Counted from the first letter of the stretch, positions 43,430-53,650 are shown. The stretch: 64,000 bases of DNA from Xylanibacter ruminicola (GCF_900107775.1 NZ_FNRF01000001.1:744001-808000); one strand, 5' to 3'. Notes: generated by a model from the letters alone, not told the origin. Made by a program: numbers and translations.

Positions 43430-44620
43430 CTACGCAAGGGTTTGGATGTGCGATAGAATCAGGTCGGCCGTTTCTTCCTTCGAGCAGAGTGGCAGCTCTT
43501 TTACCTCCTTGGCGCTGATGAGTGTTACCTTGTTGGTATCGACTGCAAAGCCCGTGTTGCCGCCAGCTATCGAGTTGGCGCAAATCAGCTGGGCATGCTT
43601 CTTCAGCAGTTTGGCGCGCGAGTTCTCAATCAGATTCTCCGTTTCCATCGAGAATCCCACCAAAGTCTGGTTGGCGGGCTTATGTTCGCCCAGCCAACCA
43701 AGAATATCTTGTGTTCGTTTGAGTTCAATCTGTAGGTCGCCGTCGTGCTTTTTCACCTTCTGGTCGGCATAAACGGCGGGTGTGTAGTCGGCCACAGCGC
43801 TGCACATAATCACCACATCGGCCTCAGCGCTACGGCTGGTAACGGCCTCGAACATATCGGCTGCGCTCTTAACAGGCACCACATCTACGCCACAGAAAGG
43901 CTTGATGTTAACGGGACCCGACACCAGTGTGACCTGAGCGCCACGCAAACGGGCCATTTTAGCGATGGCGTAGCCCATTTTGCCCGATGAGTGGTTGGTG
44001 ATATAGCGGACGGGGTCGATAGCCTCCTGTGTGGGTCCTGCGGTAATCAGATAGCGTTTGCCAGCAAGGTCCTTTTCCTTGGCCATAAACGATAGGATAT
44101 GCTCTACGATTACCTCTTCCGACTGCATCTTACCTGTGCCCGTATCGCCACAAGCCAATCTACCTATGATAGGATCGATGACGTGATAGCCATAGCCTTT
44201 AAGCTTGGTAAGATTGTCCTGCAGGATGGGGTTCTCCCACATGCCGGTATTCATGGCAGGCGCAATCAGTTTAGGTGCGTGGGTGGCCAGCATGGTGGTG
44301 GTAAGCATATCGTCGCAGATGCCGTGAGCCAGTTTGCCGATGACGTTTGCTGTACAGGGAGCCACGATAAACAGATCGCCGCGCTTGGCCAGCGATACAT
44401 GCTTGACATCGAACGAGAAGTTGCGATCGAAGGTATCAACAATGCACTTATTGTTGGTAAGCGTCTCGAACGTCATGGGCGTAATAAACTTGGTGGCGTT
44501 CTGCGTCATTATCACATGCACATCGGCATGCAGCTTAATGAGCATCGAAGCCAGATTGGCGCTCTTGTAGGCAGCAATACCGCCCGTAACGCCCAGTACG
44601 ATGGTCTTTCCCGTCAGCAT
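43430..44620 (-). CDS. coaBC: Bifunctional phosphopantothenoylcysteine synthetase/decarboxylase
   Basis: 396 aa. The N-terminal CoaC flavoprotein decarboxylase has GVTGGIAAYKSANLAS, the catalytic His in VKHVSLAK, the PAMNTGMWENP substrate clamp and the Cys in RLACGDTGTGKM. The C-terminal CoaB synthetase begins near residue 185 with YLITAGPTQEAIDPVRYITN. Turns 4'-phosphopantothenate plus cysteine into 4'-phosphopantetheine. Order panD-coaBC-coaX puts consecutive pathway steps together. Confidence 0.96.
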   Translation of the reverse strand: MLTGKTIVLGVTGGIAAYKSANLASMLIKLHADVHVIMTQNATKFITPMTFETLTNNKCIVDTFDRNFSFDVKHVSLAKRGDLFIVAPCTANVIGKLAHGICDDMLTTTMLATHAPKLIAPAMNTGMWENPILQDNLTKLKGYGYHVIDPIIGRLACGDTGTGKMQSEEVIVEHILSFMAKEKDLAGKRYLITAGPTQEAIDPVRYITNHSSGKMGYAIAKMARLRGAQVTLVSGPVNIKPFCGVDVVPVKSAADMFEAVTSRSAEADVVIMCSAVADYTPAVYADQKVKKHDGDLQIELKRTQDILGWLGEHKPANQTLVGFSMETENLIENSRAKLLKKHAQLICANSIAGGNTGFAVDTNKVTLISAKEVKELPLCSKEETADLILSHIQTLA

Positions 44621-44633
44621 ATATTATACGTTT

Positions 44634-45023
44634 TTACTGTTCAACCAGCAGGCCGTGCTTCTCGTAGTTGGCCTTGCGAACCACCTTGTTGTGCTCATCT
44701 ACAAACAGCACAGTAGGCTTGTGTTCGCGAGCCTCCTCGGGAGTCATCGTGGCATAGGCCATGATAATCACCTTGTCGCCTACGTTCACGCACTTGGCAG
44801 CGGCACCGTTCAGGCAGATAATGCCCGATCCGGCCTCGCCAGCAATGGCATAGGTGGCAAAGCGACTGCCGTTGTCGATATCGGCAATCTCTACCTTTTC
44901 GTACTCCAGAATGCCGCTCTCGCGCAGCAAATCGGAGTCGATAGTGATACTGCCCACGTAATCCAGATCGGCCTGGGTAACCACAGCACGATGTATCTTT
45001 GCCTTCAGCAGTGTTATATCCAT
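44634..45023 (-). CDS. panD: Aspartate 1-decarboxylase proenzyme
   Basis: 129 aa. Makes beta-alanine for pantothenate. It self-cleaves at the Gly24-Ser25 bond in YVGSITID, leaving a pyruvoyl group on the new N-terminal Ser. K9 (LLKAKIHRA) and NGAAAK near residue 72 are typical. Seven bp after panC. Confidence 0.97.
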   Translation of the reverse strand: MDITLLKAKIHRAVVTQADLDYVGSITIDSDLLRESGILEYEKVEIADIDNGSRFATYAIAGEAGSGIICLNGAAAKCVNVGDKVIIMAYATMTPEEAREHKPTVLFVDEHNKVVRKANYEKHGLLVEQ

Positions 45024-45030
45024 ACCTATC

Positions 45031-45876
45031 TTAAATATTTACGATGAAATTATCAATCAGTCGGGTCTTACCGATATACACGGCGATAGCAACCAGAACC
45101 TCGCCCTCGATACGGGCTGTGCGCTGGATGTTCTCAAAGTCAACCACCTCAACATAGTCGATACGAGCCATAGGCTCGGTCTCCAGGTTCTGGCGGATGA
45201 TGTCGATCACCTTCTGTGCATCGCGCTCGCCAGCCTCGATAGCCTGCTTACCCAGCTTCAAGCTCTTTGAAAGAATCAGCGCTGCCTGGCGCTCATCAGC
45301 ATTCAGGTAAGTGTTACGGCTAGATTTTGCCAGTCCGTCGTCCTCGCGAACGATGGGGCAGGGCACAATCTCTACGGGGAAGTTCAAGTCGCGCACAAAA
45401 CGCTTAACGGTAGCCAGCTGCTGGGCATCCTTCTGTCCGAAGTAAGCACGATCGGGACAAACGATGTTGAACAGTTTTCCTACCACGGTGCACACACCAC
45501 GGAAGTGAACGGGGCGCACAGCGCCGCAAAGCAGCTCGGTAGTCTCGGTGGTATCGATAAACGACGTAAAGTGGCCAGGATACATCTCGGCAGGCTCGGG
45601 GTTGAAAATCAGGTTGCCACCTGCCTCTTCCACCTTCTGCATGTCGCGGTTCAAGTCGCGTGGATAAGCCTCCAGATCCTCGTTAGGACCAAACTGGATG
45701 GGGTTAACGAAAACCGAAACCACCGTGCGATCGTTCTGACTGGCCGACTTGCGGATGAGGCTCTGATGCCCCTCGTGCAGGAATCCCATTGTAGGCACCA
45801 ATCCCACGCTGAGTCCCTCTTTACGCCAACCGGCTACAATCTCTCTTACCTCCTTTACTGTCTTAACAACTTTCAT
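45031..45876 (-). CDS. panC: Pantothenate synthetase
   Basis: 281 aa. Joins pantoate and beta-alanine with ATP. Nucleotidyltransferase motif [15 protein letters not shown] near residue 27, [16 protein letters not shown] near 150 and the KMSKS-like loop SSRNTYLN near 185 are intact. Six bp after panB. Confidence 0.97.
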   Translation of the reverse strand: MKVVKTVKEVREIVAGWRKEGLSVGLVPTMGFLHEGHQSLIRKSASQNDRTVVSVFVNPIQFGPNEDLEAYPRDLNRDMQKVEEAGGNLIFNPEPAEMYPGHFTSFIDTTETTELLCGAVRPVHFRGVCTVVGKLFNIVCPDRAYFGQKDAQQLATVKRFVRDLNFPVEIVPCPIVREDDGLAKSSRNTYLNADERQAALILSKSLKLGKQAIEAGERDAQKVIDIIRQNLETEPMARIDYVEVVDFENIQRTARIEGEVLVAIAVYIGKTRLIDNFIVNI

Positions 45877-45882
45877 ATTCTC

Positions 45883-46734
45883 TTATCTTCTTACTTCTTC
45901 TAACTCCGTTTCAAAAAGCGCCTGCATCACCTCTTCGCTGATAGCATAGGTATGCCCTGCTGCTGGGTAGGTACGCTCTTCACACTCTTGTTTATATTGT
46001 TTAAAAGCCTCAAGCATCACACTGTGCAAGTCGGCATATTTCTTCACGAACTTAGGTATGAAGCCATTGTTATAGCCCAGCATATCCTGATAAACCAACA
46101 CCTGGCCGTCGCAGCCATTACCAGCTCCGATACCAATGGTCAATGCCTTGGTCTGTGAGGTGATGAGCTTAGCCAATTCTGCAGGCACGCACTCCAATGT
46201 GATGGCAAACGCACCAGCCTCTTCTACGGCCTTAGCGTCGGCCAGAAGCTTCTTGGCCTGTTCGAGCGATTTGCCCTGAACCTTGTAGCCACCCATGGCA
46301 TTAACAGATTGTGGTGTCAGTCCGATATGTGCCACGACAGGGATGCCTGCCTCTACGATAGCCTTGATACGGTCGGCATACTCTACGCCGCCCTCGAGCT
46401 TAACTGCCTGACAGTTAGTTTCTTTTACGATACGTCCGGCATTGCGTACAGCATCCTCTACCGATACTTGATATGACATAAACGGCATATCGATAACCAC
46501 GAATGCCTGCTTGGCACCACGGCACACGGCGGCACCGTGATGAATCATGTCATCAACTGTTACTGCAAGTGTATTCTCATAACCCAGCATTACGTTGCCG
46601 AGCGAATCGCCCACCAAAATCATGTCGATTCCAGCCTCATCAATGGTGCAGGCTGTATGATAGTCATAAGCTGTCAGCATGCTGACAGGCTGCTTTCCCT
46701 TACGTTCTAGTAAGTCAAAAATAGATTTTCTCAT
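45883..46734 (-). CDS. panB: 3-methyl-2-oxobutanoate hydroxymethyltransferase
   Basis: 283 aa from the ATG at 46734 (MRKSIFDLLERKGKQPVSML). Makes ketopantoate, the first step to pantoate. Motifs: MLTAYDYHTACTIDEAGIDM, LVGDSLGNVMLGYENT, AVKLEGG and AHIGLTPQSVNAMGGYKVQG. A longer frame from a TTG would start inside the promoter and is rejected. First gene of the panB-panC-panD-coaBC-coaX operon. The ketopantoate reductase gene (panE) is not in the window. Confidence 0.95.
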   Translation of the reverse strand: MRKSIFDLLERKGKQPVSMLTAYDYHTACTIDEAGIDMILVGDSLGNVMLGYENTLAVTVDDMIHHGAAVCRGAKQAFVVIDMPFMSYQVSVEDAVRNAGRIVKETNCQAVKLEGGVEYADRIKAIVEAGIPVVAHIGLTPQSVNAMGGYKVQGKSLEQAKKLLADAKAVEEAGAFAITLECVPAELAKLITSQTKALTIGIGAGNGCDGQVLVYQDMLGYNNGFIPKFVKKYADLHSVMLEAFKQYKQECEERTYPAAGHTYAISEEVMQALFETELEEVRR

Positions 46735-46770
46735 CTCCTGAAATAGAATTCTATACTCCCTTTGAGGGTG

Positions 46771-46778
46771 CAAAAGTA
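46771..46778 (-). promoter_or_regulatory. -7 promoter element, pantothenate/CoA operon
   Basis: TACTTTTG on the minus strand, 36 nt upstream of the panB ATG at 46734. Confidence 0.7.
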
Positions 46779-46852
46779 TGACATTATTTTAATATCAGCA
46801 AATTTTTTAGTTATTTTCTGTTGAAAATGGGCGATTGTTGACTAAAAAGTAG

Positions 46853-46860
46853 TATCTTTG
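46853..46860 (+). promoter_or_regulatory. -7 promoter element, dapB run
   Basis: TATCTTTG, 23 nt upstream of the dapB ATG. Confidence 0.75.
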
Positions 46861-46883
46861 CGGCGTTTTAATTCGAATTAATT

Positions 46884-47600
46884 ATGAAAATAGCTTTAAT
46901 CGGCTACGGCAAGATGGGTAAGATGATTGAACAGATAGCCCTCGACCGTGGTCATGAGATTGTAAGTATTATCGACATCGATAATCAGCAGGATTTCGAT
47001 TCGCCTGAGTTCGCATCGGCCGATGTGGCCATCGAGTTTACAGCCCCACAGGCTGCCTATGGCAACTATCTTAAGGCATGGGCTAAAGGCGTGAAAGTTG
47101 TTAGTGGTTCAACCGGATGGATGACCGAGCATGGCGACGAGGTGCGCAAGGCTTGCAACGAGGAGGGTAAAACACTCTTCTGGGCATCTAACTTCTCAAT
47201 CGGTGTGGCCATTTTCTCTGCCGTAAACCGCTATCTGGCTAAGATTATGAACCAGTTCCCACAGTACGATGTGGAGATGGAGGAGACGCACCATGTGCAC
47301 AAGCTCGACCATCCCAGCGGAACTGCCATCACGCTGGCCGAGGAGATTGTTGACAATATCGACCGCAAGGAAGCTTGGAAAGAGGATACTACCGACAAGA
47401 AGTACTTGCGCGTAGATCATATCCGTCGTGGCGAGGTGCCTGGTATCCACACTATCCGCTACGATAGCGATGCCGACCTGATTACCATTACTCACGATGC
47501 CCACAGCCGTAAGGGTTTTGCCCTGGGAGCCGTGCTGGCAGCCGAGTACACAGGCGAGCATCAGGGACTGCTCACCATCAGCGACATGTTTAAATTCTAA
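46884..47600 (+). CDS. dapB: 4-hydroxy-tetrahydrodipicolinate reductase
   Basis: 238 aa, shorter than the E. coli enzyme (273) but usual for Bacteroidota. NAD(P)H-dependent step of lysine and diaminopimelate synthesis. Seen: the dinucleotide loop LIGYGKMGKMIEQ, GSTGW near residue 75, the catalytic-region ETHHVHKLDHPSGTAITLAE near 133 and HIRRGEVPGIHTI near 178. Twelve bp before lepB, likely co-transcribed. Confidence 0.96.
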   Translation: MKIALIGYGKMGKMIEQIALDRGHEIVSIIDIDNQQDFDSPEFASADVAIEFTAPQAAYGNYLKAWAKGVKVVSGSTGWMTEHGDEVRKACNEEGKTLFWASNFSIGVAIFSAVNRYLAKIMNQFPQYDVEMEETHHVHKLDHPSGTAITLAEEIVDNIDRKEAWKEDTTDKKYLRVDHIRRGEVPGIHTIRYDSDADLITITHDAHSRKGFALGAVLAAEYTGEHQGLLTISDMFKF

Positions 47601-47612
47601 GCCTTAGCAATA

Positions 47613-49040
47613 ATGGTTAAAAAGAAAGAATTCGACCCCAAAGTGCAGTGGGCCAAGTTTATTGGCGTGCTGGTGCTGTATCTGCTCTTCCTGTATTGGG
47701 TTGGCAGCTGGTGGGGACTGCTGGTCGTACCATTTATCTTCGACGTGTATATTACCAAGAAGATAAAGTGGCAGTGGTGGAAAGAGGCCGAGAAGCCTGT
47801 TAAGTTTGTGATGTCGTGGATTGATGCCCTGGTGTTTGCGCTGGTGGCCGTCTACTTCATCAATCAGTTCTTCTTCCAGAACTACGTGATTCCATCAAGT
47901 TCGCTCGAAAAGTCGCTGTTGACGGGCGATTACCTGTTTGTATCAAAGGTAAGCTACGGTCCACGTATCCCTCAGACACCCTTGACGATGCCGCTCACCC
48001 AGCACACCCTGCCCGTGGTTGAGTGCAAGAGCTACATTGAGTGGCCTCACTGGGACTATCGTCGTGTAAAAGGTTTGGGCAACGTGCAGCTCAACGATAT
48101 CGTCGTGTTCAACTATCCTGCCGGCGACACCATCTGTACCGCCCTGCAGTATCAGACTGAATACTACAATCTGTGCTACGGCTACGGCGTTGGCAACTAT
48201 CCCAACATGCCCAACCCCGACAACCTTTCAGCCGAGCAGCGACTGAAGCTGTACAACGATATCTACCAGACCGGTAAGACGATTATCAAGGACCACCCAC
48301 AGGAGTTTGGCGAGATTGATACCCGTCCAACCGACCGTCGTGAGAACTATGTTAAGCGTTGTGTGGGTCTGCCCGGACAAACGCTGCAGATTAAGGACCA
48401 CGTGGTATATCTGGATGGCAAGGCCAACAAGGAGCCCGACAACGTGCAGTACACCTACGAACTGCGCCTGAAGCGCCACTTTACCGACGAGGAGATGGAG
48501 AAGTGGGGTATTACTCAGGAGGAACTGGTATCGCTGAATAACAACGGTTACATGCCACTTACCAATCGCGTGGTGAGCGAGATGAAGGCCTGCGGCGATC
48601 TGCTGGAGAGCATCGTTTTCCATTACGACCGCGAAACATGGAGCCTGTATCCACAGAACGGCAACTACCATTGGACTCGCGACAACTACGGTCCTATCTG
48701 GATTCCAAAGAAGGGTGCCACCATCAATCTCTCGCTGGAGAATCTGCCTATGTACGAGCGTTGCATCCGTGCCTACGAGGGTAACGACCTGCAGGTTCGC
48801 GATGGCAAGATCTATATCAACGGCAAGCTGGCCAACGAGTACACCTTTAAGCTGGATTACTACTGGATGATGGGTGATAACCGTCATAATTCGGCCGACT
48901 CTCGTTACTGGGGATTTGTGCCCGAGGATCATATTGTGGGTAAGCCTATCTTCATCTGGTGGAGTAGCGATCCTGACCGTAACGGATTTGGCGGCATTCG
49001 CTGGAGCCGTATCGGTAACATCGTAGATAATATTAAATAA
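47613..49040 (+). CDS. lepB: Signal peptidase I
   Basis: 475 aa. Two N-terminal hydrophobic segments (about residues 12-50) and a third near 70-90 (WIDALVFALVAVYFINQFFF) anchor the periplasmic catalytic domain. The nucleophile Ser lies in YVIPSSSLEKSL near residue 97, the general-base Lys in ENYVKRCVGLPGQ near 247, and the C-terminal box is MMGDNRHNSADSRYWGFVPEDHIVGK. A long insertion separates the catalytic Ser and Lys blocks, making it about 150 residues longer than E. coli LepB; this long form is common in the phylum. Nine bp before the WbqC-like gene. Confidence 0.95.
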   Translation: MVKKKEFDPKVQWAKFIGVLVLYLLFLYWVGSWWGLLVVPFIFDVYITKKIKWQWWKEAEKPVKFVMSWIDALVFALVAVYFINQFFFQNYVIPSSSLEKSLLTGDYLFVSKVSYGPRIPQTPLTMPLTQHTLPVVECKSYIEWPHWDYRRVKGLGNVQLNDIVVFNYPAGDTICTALQYQTEYYNLCYGYGVGNYPNMPNPDNLSAEQRLKLYNDIYQTGKTIIKDHPQEFGEIDTRPTDRRENYVKRCVGLPGQTLQIKDHVVYLDGKANKEPDNVQYTYELRLKRHFTDEEMEKWGITQEELVSLNNNGYMPLTNRVVSEMKACGDLLESIVFHYDRETWSLYPQNGNYHWTRDNYGPIWIPKKGATINLSLENLPMYERCIRAYEGNDLQVRDGKIYINGKLANEYTFKLDYYWMMGDNRHNSADSRYWGFVPEDHIVGKPIFIWWSSDPDRNGFGGIRWSRIGNIVDNIK

Positions 49041-49049
49041 GGTAGAACC

Positions 49050-49652
49050 ATGCAGGTTTTGCTCAGTACAACCTATTTCGGCCCGGTGCAGTGGTATCAG
49101 AAGCTGCATCGGGCTGACACTGTGCTGATTGAACAGTGGGAGAGTTTCCTGAAGCAGACCTATCGCAACCGCTGCCTGATAGCCACCACCAATGGTGTGC
49201 AAGCCCTTACCGTGCCCGTTGAACGTGGCACATCGCCGCTAATCAAGGATATCCGCATCAGCGATCATGGCAACTGGCGCCATCTGCACTGGATGGCCCT
49301 GCAGAGCGCTTATGGCGAATCGCCTTTCTTTGAGTATTACCAGGACGACATCCGCCCGTTCTTTGAGCAGCGATGGGACTACCTGGTAGATTTTAACGAG
49401 ACCATCAGCCTGAAAATGTGCGAACTCATCGATATTCAGCCCCAAGTGGCCCGAACAACAGAGTTCATCCCCGACCCCATAAATCTGACTGACTACCGTT
49501 CAGCCATCAACCCTAAACATCCGGCACCCGATGCCGATTTCTCGCCTAAGCCCTATTATCAGGTGTACGCCCAGAAACATGGGTTCCTACCCAATCTGTC
49601 GGTGTTAGACCTGCTGTTTAACATGGGGCCCGAAAGCATCTTCTATTTATAA
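49050..49652 (+). CDS. WbqC-like family protein
   Basis: 200 aa. WbqC family sequence is clear: STTYFGPVQWYQKLHRAD near the N-terminus, TYRNRCLIATTNGVQALTVPVERG near residue 36, DIRISDHGNWRHLHW near 66, and a C-terminal YYQVYAQKHGFLPNLSVLDLLFNMGPES. Members are found near polysaccharide and envelope genes, but the reaction is unknown. Lies between lepB and the hybrid sensor gene with short gaps on both sides. Confidence 0.88.
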   Translation: MQVLLSTTYFGPVQWYQKLHRADTVLIEQWESFLKQTYRNRCLIATTNGVQALTVPVERGTSPLIKDIRISDHGNWRHLHWMALQSAYGESPFFEYYQDDIRPFFEQRWDYLVDFNETISLKMCELIDIQPQVARTTEFIPDPINLTDYRSAINPKHPAPDADFSPKPYYQVYAQKHGFLPNLSVLDLLFNMGPESIFYL

Positions 49653-49676
49653 CTTGTAAACCTCAATTTAAAAACA

Positions 49677-52600
49677 ATGTTCCGTTATCTACTACTTACA
49701 TTACTATCAACATTTACGCTACTATGTACAGGTCAATCGCATTTCTACACGTCAGAGAAACTGTCGAGCAACCAGATAACCCAGATATGCCAGGATAAGG
49801 ACGGCTACATCTGGATTGGTACAGAGTATGGTTTGAACAAATACGACGGTTACCGTTTTACCAACTATCTGCACGAGAAAGGTAACCCCAATACTGTGAG
49901 CAGCAATGTGATATCGTATCTATTCGAGGATGTGAACGGCACTCTCTGGGTGGGTACCCAGTTGGGCCTCGACCGCTTCGATCCTGTTACCAACCAGTTT
50001 ATCTCGGTTGAGATGAAAGGTGCCACCAGCATACCTCGTATCAATGCCATCATTCAGGAAGATGCCAACCACCTGCTGATTGGTACTGCCGGTTACGGAC
50101 TCTTCAGAGTTGATACCCGCAACAATAACTCGCAGCGTGTTGAAGGCTACGCCAAGGCAGATAAAAACTATTTTAGTTATATTTTTATCGATCAAAAGGG
50201 CTATTTCTGGAAATCGGGTCATGGTAATTCCATTATCCGCCGTTCGCCCAAAGGTAAGATCGAGGAGCTACTGTCGCCTTACGGTATGGTAACCGGTTTT
50301 GTAGGTTACGAGGGCGGCGTGCTGATAGTGTGCAATCATGGACTGCTTTACTATCGCGACGGACAGCTGACATCCGACTATATCGACCCAGGCGAAATGC
50401 GTGGTAAGGACTTGCTGCTGCGTACCGCCAAGTGCGACAAGGCTGGCAACCTGTATATCGGCACCATGGGCGATGGTCTGTGGTGGGTGCCTCGTGGCGA
50501 GCGCCGTATGCGCCGCTATGAGTTCCAGAATGCCTCGTTGGATTTGAACACAGCTACTATCTGGTCGCTGTTCGAGGATAATCAGGAGAACCTGTGGATT
50601 GGTTGTCAGAGTCGCGGTCTGCTGCTCATCCCCCAGCACCAGTCGCCTTTCCGTTCGTGGAAATTCATCGATCAGCACCTGAGTACGGGTGGCTCGCTCA
50701 CCTCTATCTGTGCTGGCGACAGCGGTATGACCTGGTGTGCTGTACAGAATAACGGTATCTTCGGGTTCGATGCCACGGGCCGTTTGGTGGCTCATCCTGC
50801 CTCGCCCGATGGCACGTATGTGATATATCGCGATGGATTGGGCCATTATTGGCTTGGTACCAACGCAGGTCTCTATGCCTACAACCCTCTTACCGGACAG
50901 TATCAGCTCAAGACATCGTTCAAGAGCGGCTTTGTTAACTCGATTACCGACGATGGAAAGGGAAAACTCTTCTTTTCGGTTTATTCGGCGGGCTTCTTCT
51001 CGTACGATACCAATACCGATGAATTGCGCCATTTCAGTATGTACGATGGCGACGGACCGAAAGGCCGACTGCATAACGACTGGATCAGGAAACTGCTGGT
51101 TGACAGTCGTGGTAAGCTTTGGATTTGCTCGGCTTCGGGTATTAACTGTTACGACCCAGCCGAAGACAGCTTCCGTTCGTACGGCTGGGAGGTGCTGCTC
51201 GACTATAGCACTATCGAGGCGGTATGCGAAACACGCGATCACAAGATATTGTTCGGTACCTATTCGGGCTTGTATTATTACGATGAAAAGGAGAAAATAG
51301 CCAAACCGTTCCCCGATGCCGAAGTGCTGAGCAACAAGGTGGTGAACGGTATCATTCAGGATCAGGCTGGCGACTTGTGGATTAGTACCACCATGGGACT
51401 TTGGCAGTACAAACATGCCGACCAGCAGTTTGTGAGCTATCTTTACGGCAATGGTCTGGCCAGTCGTGAGTATGTCAGCGGTACAGCTATGCGCACCCAC
51501 GACGGTCGTATCTGGTTCGGCTTTAGCGATGGTATCACCTCGTTCAATCCTACCGACCTGCAGATGAAGAATTCCGAGATAGGCAAAGTGCTGCTTACAG
51601 GCATCTATGTAGGTGGTGTGGCGCGTCCCAGCACCAAGCGCATCGAGCTCGATTTCATCGATAATACCTTCTCGTTAGAGTTCTCATCACTCAACTTTGC
51701 CAATGCCGAAAACGTGATTTACGAGTACCGATTGAATGGCAGCCGCGAGTGGGGACAGACCGAAGTTGGTCGAAATGTGGTATCGTTTACCCACATGCAG
51801 CCCGGTTCGTATATCCTCGAGGTTAGAGCCTACGATAACGGCATTTATACCGATACCGAGGTTTTCCACATTATTGTGCATGCACCTTGGTACAGATCCT
51901 CTTGGGCGTACCTATTATATATATGTATAGGCATCATGACGTTGGGTACCTTGGTATGGAGCTATATCCGTCGTCGTCGCCAGGAGTTGGACGAGGATAA
52001 GATGAAGTTCCTTATCAATGCCACCCACGATATTCGCTCGCCACTGACGCTCATCATGAGTCCGCTGCACAAATTGTTGAAGCGCGACTTCGACCCAGAG
52101 GTAACCAACGAGCTGAAGACCATCGAGCATAACGCCCAGCGTGTACAGAATCTGGTGAACCAGATACTTGATATCCGTAAGATGGACCGACAGCAGATGA
52201 AGCTGCAATGCCAGGAAACTGATATGGTACAGTATGTGGGTAATCTGCTTAAGTCGTACGAGTATACCGCCAACGAGCGTCATATCAATTTCCGCTATGC
52301 GCCTACGCTCGATAAACTCAGTGTGTGGTTCGATCGTAAGGCCATCGACAAGGTGGTTGACAATCTGCTCTCTAATGCCTTTAAGTACACCTACGATGGT
52401 GGTGAGATCGAGGTATGTGTGTCTCAGGATATCGAGAAACAAACAGCTATCCTGCAGGTGGTTGATAATGGTATGGGCATCAAGGGCGATCCACGCAGGC
52501 TTTTCGACCGTTTCTATCAGGGAGCCAGTTCGCGTAGCATGCATATCGAGGGAACAGGTATCGGTCTGAACCTGTGTAAGATGGTGGTTGAGATGCATCA

Positions 52601-53531
52601 GGGTACCATCGATGCGGCCAATCGCGACGATGAGCAGGGTAGTGTGTTCACCGTACATCTGCCTTTAGGCTGCGAACATCTGAAGGAAGAAGAGTTGCTG
52701 AAGGTTGAGGAGAAAGAGAAGACAACACGCCAGCGCGCACAAACCAGCTATCATGTGCTGATTGTGGACGACGACGAGGAGATAGGTCGCTATATCGCTC
52801 AGGAGCTGGGCTGCTACTATCATATCACCCCTGTAACCAGCGGGCGTGAGGCCCTGCGCCTGTTGCTTTCTGAATCCGAGAAGCAGTTCGACCTGGTGGT
52901 GAGTGATGTGATGATGCCCGAGATGGACGGCTTTACGCTGTTGCGAATGATTAAGACCAATATGAACCTGAATCATATCCCAGTGGTGATGCTCACTTCG
53001 AAGGCTGCTGTAGCCAACCGTCTGGAGGGCTTGGAGAAAGGTGCCGACGCCTTCCTGGCCAAACCGTTTGATATGGACGAGTTGCACATGGTGATCAACA
53101 ACCTGATCAGCACCAACCTGCGCCTGAAGGGTAAATACTCGGGTTTGCAACAGCCCAAGGATAAGATTGAGGAGAAACCTATTAAGGGTAACGACGAGTT
53201 GCTGATGGAACGTGTGCTGAAAGAGGTGAACGAACATTTGGACGACAACGACTTTAGTGTTGAGATGCTGGCCAAGGGTGTTGGCATCAGTCGTGCCCAG
53301 TTGCATCGAAAAATGAAAGAACTCACCGGAATCCCCGTCAGCGAGTTTGTAAGAAACATCCGTTTGGAGCAGGCCGTACGATTGCTCGAGGAGCAAAAAA
53401 TCAATGTTACACAGGTTGCATATTCAGTTGGATTTAGTAACTTAGCACACTTTTCAACGGTGTTCCGCAAGCAGTTTGGAGTGTCTCCAACCGAATATAT
53501 TGAGCAAAAAGGGCTAAAAAACCCCGGTTGA
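49677..53531 (+). CDS. Hybrid two-component system sensor/regulator (HTCS)
   Basis: 1284 aa, one polypeptide with both sensor and response regulator. Order: signal peptide (MFRYLLLTLLSTFTLLCTGQ), periplasmic beta-propeller (reg_prop repeats such as DKDGYIWIGTEYGLNKYDGY, about residues 25-650), Y_Y_Y domain (about 670-735), transmembrane segment (743-764), HisKA with phospho-acceptor His784 in THDIRSPL, HATPase (VDNLLSNAFKYTYDGG; DNGMGIKG; GTGIGLNLC), a receiver domain with Asp1077 in VVSDVMMPEMDGF, and an AraC-type DNA-binding domain to the end. Such proteins bind a glycan fragment and switch on their adjacent PUL. It follows the WbqC-like gene by 24 bp with no clear promoter box. Confidence 0.96.
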   Translation: MFRYLLLTLLSTFTLLCTGQSHFYTSEKLSSNQITQICQDKDGYIWIGTEYGLNKYDGYRFTNYLHEKGNPNTVSSNVISYLFEDVNGTLWVGTQLGLDRFDPVTNQFISVEMKGATSIPRINAIIQEDANHLLIGTAGYGLFRVDTRNNNSQRVEGYAKADKNYFSYIFIDQKGYFWKSGHGNSIIRRSPKGKIEELLSPYGMVTGFVGYEGGVLIVCNHGLLYYRDGQLTSDYIDPGEMRGKDLLLRTAKCDKAGNLYIGTMGDGLWWVPRGERRMRRYEFQNASLDLNTATIWSLFEDNQENLWIGCQSRGLLLIPQHQSPFRSWKFIDQHLSTGGSLTSICAGDSGMTWCAVQNNGIFGFDATGRLVAHPASPDGTYVIYRDGLGHYWLGTNAGLYAYNPLTGQYQLKTSFKSGFVNSITDDGKGKLFFSVYSAGFFSYDTNTDELRHFSMYDGDGPKGRLHNDWIRKLLVDSRGKLWICSASGINCYDPAEDSFRSYGWEVLLDYSTIEAVCETRDHKILFGTYSGLYYYDEKEKIAKPFPDAEVLSNKVVNGIIQDQAGDLWISTTMGLWQYKHADQQFVSYLYGNGLASREYVSGTAMRTHDGRIWFGFSDGITSFNPTDLQMKNSEIGKVLLTGIYVGGVARPSTKRIELDFIDNTFSLEFSSLNFANAENVIYEYRLNGSREWGQTEVGRNVVSFTHMQPGSYILEVRAYDNGIYTDTEVFHIIVHAPWYRSSWAYLLYICIGIMTLGTLVWSYIRRRRQELDEDKMKFLINATHDIRSPLTLIMSPLHKLLKRDFDPEVTNELKTIEHNAQRVQNLVNQILDIRKMDRQQMKLQCQETDMVQYVGNLLKSYEYTANERHINFRYAPTLDKLSVWFDRKAIDKVVDNLLSNAFKYTYDGGEIEVCVSQDIEKQTAILQVVDNGMGIKGDPRRLFDRFYQGASSRSMHIEGTGIGLNLCKMVVEMHQGTIDAANRDDEQGSVFTVHLPLGCEHLKEEELLKVEEKEKTTRQRAQTSYHVLIVDDDEEIGRYIAQELGCYYHITPVTSGREALRLLLSESEKQFDLVVSDVMMPEMDGFTLLRMIKTNMNLNHIPVVMLTSKAAVANRLEGLEKGADAFLAKPFDMDELHMVINNLISTNLRLKGKYSGLQQPKDKIEEKPIKGNDELLMERVLKEVNEHLDDNDFSVEMLAKGVGISRAQLHRKMKELTGIPVSEFVRNIRLEQAVRLLEEQKINVTQVAYSVGFSNLAHFSTVFRKQFGVSPTEYIEQKGLKNPG

Positions 53532-53586
53532 GACAAAAGTGAAACGAAACGAAACATACGTTAAAGCCTCTAAATAAGAATCTGCC

Positions 53587-53594
53587 TATCTTTG
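53587..53594 (+). promoter_or_regulatory. -7 promoter element, susC/susD
   Basis: TATCTTTG, 56 nt upstream of the susC-like ATG; the likely target promoter of the adjacent HTCS. Confidence 0.75.
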
Positions 53595-53650
53595 CGGCAG
53601 ATTTTTTTCTTTTATTCAATTAATTAAATTTTAACTAACAAACCAAACGT

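Noticed and set aside
46735..46773. N-terminal extension of panB from a TTG codon
   Set aside because: It begins inside the TACTTTTG promoter element, upstream of the probable transcription start.
50268..51500. Long open frame (about 410 codons) on the minus strand inside the hybrid sensor gene
   Set aside because: It lies wholly antisense to the clear reg_prop propeller coding region and reads as low-complexity Val/Ile/Gly/Arg sequence with no family features.
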